DNA of 55,477 bases, from NCBI GenBank assembly GCA_913020495.1, contig CAJWBJ010000009.1, positions 1 to 55,477 on the forward strand. Direction: 5' to 3'. A program made the position numbers and the translations under genes. Below the pieces are notes generated by a model. That model had not been told where the DNA came from, searched no databases, and saw nothing but the letters and a program-made list of their open reading frames with translations. Source of the DNA: an uncultured Oleiphilus sp. GTDB lineage: Bacteria > Pseudomonadota > Gammaproteobacteria > Pseudomonadales > Oleiphilaceae. Positions 53,506 through 55,477 of the stretch are shown one piece after another. Within the stretch, counting starts at the first letter, position 1. Each line of letters opens with the position of its first letter.

Positions 53506-54099
53506 ATGCTGATGAATTTTGCTGAAAAAACCATGATGAATAATCCACTCAGAACCTACCTGCAAAAAACCTATGAAACTGACCAATTTTTATCTATGGG
53601 GGGATTAACAAAAGACGAACACATTCTTGAGGTAGGTTGTGGTCGTGGTGTTGGGGTCGAAATTATCTTGGAGGCTTTTCATGCCAAACAAGTTGATGCT
53701 TTTGACCTTGACCCAACAATGGTCAAGGCCGCCCAAAAAAGACTAAAGAAACACGCAGGAAAGGTAAATGTTCAAGTGGGTGATGTAACCAACATACAAT
53801 CACCTGACAATCACTATGACTCGGTATTTAATTTCGGCATCATCCATCATGTACCTGACTGGCGTTCGGCTATTAAAGAAGTTCACCGGGTACTCAAGCC
53901 AGGTGGGAAGTTCTATGCAGAGGAAGTCTTTGAAAAATTTATTAAACACCCTCTTTGGAGAACATTATTAAAACACCCACAACATGACCGATTTAATGAA
54001 CTACAGTTTAAACTAGCTCTGGAAGAAAACGGTTTTAATGTGAAAAGAAGCAATCAGCTTTTTGGCCAGTTTGGTTGGTTCATTGCCGTTAAACAATAA
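53506..54099 (+). CDS. class I SAM-dependent methyltransferase
   Basis: 197 residues, ATG preceded by GGGGAAG. Motif I is HILEVGCGRGVGVEIILEAF (near residue 44); later motifs are DAFDLDPTMVKAAQ and SVFNFGIIHHVPDWRSAIKE, then VLKPGGKFYAEEVFEKF. These are the SAM-binding features of methyltransferase_11-type enzymes. The methyl acceptor is not indicated; small-molecule or lipid substrates are typical. Transcription may be under the AraC gene just upstream. Confidence 0.88.
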   Translation: MLMNFAEKTMMNNPLRTYLQKTYETDQFLSMGGLTKDEHILEVGCGRGVGVEIILEAFHAKQVDAFDLDPTMVKAAQKRLKKHAGKVNVQVGDVTNIQSPDNHYDSVFNFGIIHHVPDWRSAIKEVHRVLKPGGKFYAEEVFEKFIKHPLWRTLLKHPQHDRFNELQFKLALEENGFNVKRSNQLFGQFGWFIAVKQ

Positions 54100-54103
54100 T
54101 ACA

Positions 54104-54154
54104 CCACTAATGTGAGGTATTCTGACTTTTTAAAAGGCGGGTACCTCACTGTGG
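54104..54154. terminator. hairpin between methyltransferase and LuxR-type gene
   Basis: GTGAGGTA (54112-54119) pairs with TACCTCAC (54142-54149), extended by CCAC/GTGG (54104-54107, 54151-54154) across a small bulge. It sits in the convergent gap. The following sequence is TTAAAC, so the T-run is weak. Confidence 0.55.
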
Positions 54155-54301
54155 TTAAACTCTGAGTAAACACCAATCTTAACGCTGGCTGTCAAAACTC
54201 AGGCTAACTGTCAGCAACAAAGCAGCACCTCTAACGATGGGCACTAATCTATAATTGGATAGCCTGTCACCATAAGTCACTTGATTACTTTAATGACAAT
54301 T

Positions 54302-55477
54302 TTACTTTATAAATTGAAACGCTTTGATCGCCTCTACTCTATTCTTAACACCCAACTTTGAATAGATATGCGTAAGGTGCCACTTGATAGTAGAAACTGA
54401 TACAAACAATGTGCTTGCCAGCTCTTTATTGGACAAACCTTGATCCAGAAAATTAAGAATTTCATATTCTTTTTTGGATAATTTTTCTTCTACAATAGTC
54501 AGTTTACCTTGTGCCAACGTCTGTTCTGCCAGAAGCTTTTTATTAAAGCCCAGCTCAACTCTTAGCTCACTAATTAAGATGGACAAAGAACTATTTTGAG
54601 AAGCGCCGCGATTGTCGTCATAGCGCTTAAAAAAGTCTGGCCAAAGCGGCGATAGATAAGTTTGCTCTTCCAGAAAAACACTCAGTAACTTTTCGGTCGC
54701 TGCCGACTCAATCAGCTTGTTCAACAATCGATATGACTTGTTTACCTGCCCCTTCTCAAAATAGGCTCTGACCTGAATAATTGTGAGGCTAAATCTTTCC
54801 AGTAAAATACCCTTTTTTTGACATCGTTCAATTAGAAAGGAAGAGCTCGAAATAGCTTCATCATAAGCCAAATTTGCGAGCAATAATCTTACTCCGAGTA
54901 CCTCGATCAATAATCTTTCGTAAGCGGTGTAAATTTCCACTTTATCTTCTAGGGTGCTATAGCCGTATTCAACAAACAGCCCATTAGCTTCATCCGTTTT
55001 ACTCTCTATAAGTAACCGTCTAATTCTCTCAACAATAATGGCTGTGTCGTAGTGAGACAAATGCAGCGTTCGACCAAAATCCTCCGCGTCATACAGCAAC
55101 GACATCGACTCATGACTATTTCCGTCTCGTAATAACAAATTCGATTTGGTCAAAAAAGCAATATGCACAGTTTCAACGTGGCCATGCTCTTCAATCGATA
55201 GGAAGCCTTTGTCTATGTGGAAACGAGCCTCTTTCAAATTATTCATCACGTAACAGGCATACCCCAAGCCAAGATGTAACAAAGTACTCGCAAGACTATG
55301 ATCACCCATTTTCTCATTCGCGGCGCTCAACGAACTTTCGAGCATGTGCTTACTTTCTTGAACTTGTCCCTGCTTGATAAGCACCAAGGCATACATAAAG
55401 CTCATCCAAGACACGCCATATTCAGCCTCACAAAGACTAAACTCACGTTTTGCCTCCCTAAGCACTTTTCTAGCCAC
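54302..55477 (-). CDS. LuxR-type (MalT-like) regulator, C-terminal part
   Basis: The last 391 codons of a minus-strand gene that enters from beyond the window end. The visible part is mostly helical, TPR-like repeats (LGLGYACYVMNNLKEARFHI and similar), followed by a LuxR DNA-binding domain at the C-terminus: LSKKEYEILNFLDQGLSNKE, then LFVSVSTIKWHLTHIYSKLG. This fits the LAL/MalT family, whose N-terminal ATPase domain would lie outside. The start is not visible and the codon at 55477 is not a true start. Confidence 0.85.
   Translation of the reverse strand: MARKVLREAKREFSLCEAEYGVSWMSFMYALVLIKQGQVQESKHMLESSLSAANEKMGDHSLASTLLHLGLGYACYVMNNLKEARFHIDKGFLSIEEHGHVETVHIAFLTKSNLLLRDGNSHESMSLLYDAEDFGRTLHLSHYDTAIIVERIRRLLIESKTDEANGLFVEYGYSTLEDKVEIYTAYERLLIEVLGVRLLLANLAYDEAISSSSFLIERCQKKGILLERFSLTIIQVRAYFEKGQVNKSYRLLNKLIESAATEKLLSVFLEEQTYLSPLWPDFFKRYDDNRGASQNSSLSILISELRVELGFNKKLLAEQTLAQGKLTIVEEKLSKKEYEILNFLDQGLSNKELASTLFVSVSTIKWHLTHIYSKLGVKNRVEAIKAFQFIK

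Overview
The window reads as chromosomal DNA of a marine-type gammaproteobacterium with moderately low G+C. Supporting markers are yejABEF, fabI, sdhE-ygfX-ygfZ, hspQ, pqiABC, a trpR-trpE-trpG unit, a lipase foldase gene and CsrB/Rsm-type small RNAs. The genus cannot be fixed from sequence alone. Coding density is high and most genes have clear Shine-Dalgarno sequences. I see no tRNA, rRNA, CRISPR array, insertion sequence or prophage.

Layout. 1-1118: two tandem TonB/TolA-like genes, one cut by the window edge. 1198-9260: a small zinc-ribbon-like protein, the yejABEF peptide transporter, fabI and a lipoprotein alpha/beta hydrolase. 9285-12749: a PilZ/DUF1631-like pair, a Tyr-type DAHP synthase and a strong terminator. 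12767-18384: an acyl-CoA dehydrogenase, a GIY-YIG protein, the sdhE-ygfX-ygfZ cluster and an HDOD protein. 18672-23140 (minus): a putative operon of secreted lipase, parvulin isomerase, lipase foldase and Lnt-like acyltransferase, with a divergent AraC regulator. 25791-27046: two copies of a CsrB/Rsm-like sRNA module flanking a lipoprotein gene. 27175-35686: NlpC/P60 lipoprotein, hspQ, an EEP hydrolase, a DUF502 protein, small proteins and pqiABC. 36038-38354: trpR-trpE-trpG behind a TrpR operator. 38476-43288: a LysE exporter, a LysR regulator, and an MMPL/RND exporter with a LolA-like partner. 43489-48257: small hypothetical proteins, a solute-binding-like protein and a stand-alone ClpX paralogue with its own operator-like promoter. 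48391-50954: an EamA-tautomerase-MAPEG-LysR operon behind two LysR boxes. 51176-52344: a more G+C-rich VanZ-family segment that looks imported. 52590-55477: an AraC gene behind a coupled 27-codon ORF, a methyltransferase, and the 3' part of a LuxR-type regulator.

The strongest under-described element is the sRNA pair. On the minus strand each copy is about 170 nt, carries eleven GGA motifs (several in hairpin loops), ends in a Rho-independent terminator, and lies about 64 bp downstream of an 18-bp palindrome resembling the UvrY/GacA site. The copies are exactly 1000 bp apart and show a compensatory base-pair change. They would be expected to titrate CsrA/RsmA. Other leads are the lipase/foldase/PPIase/acyltransferase operon, the ClpX paralogue with an altered RKH motif, and the autoregulated trpR-trpEG unit.
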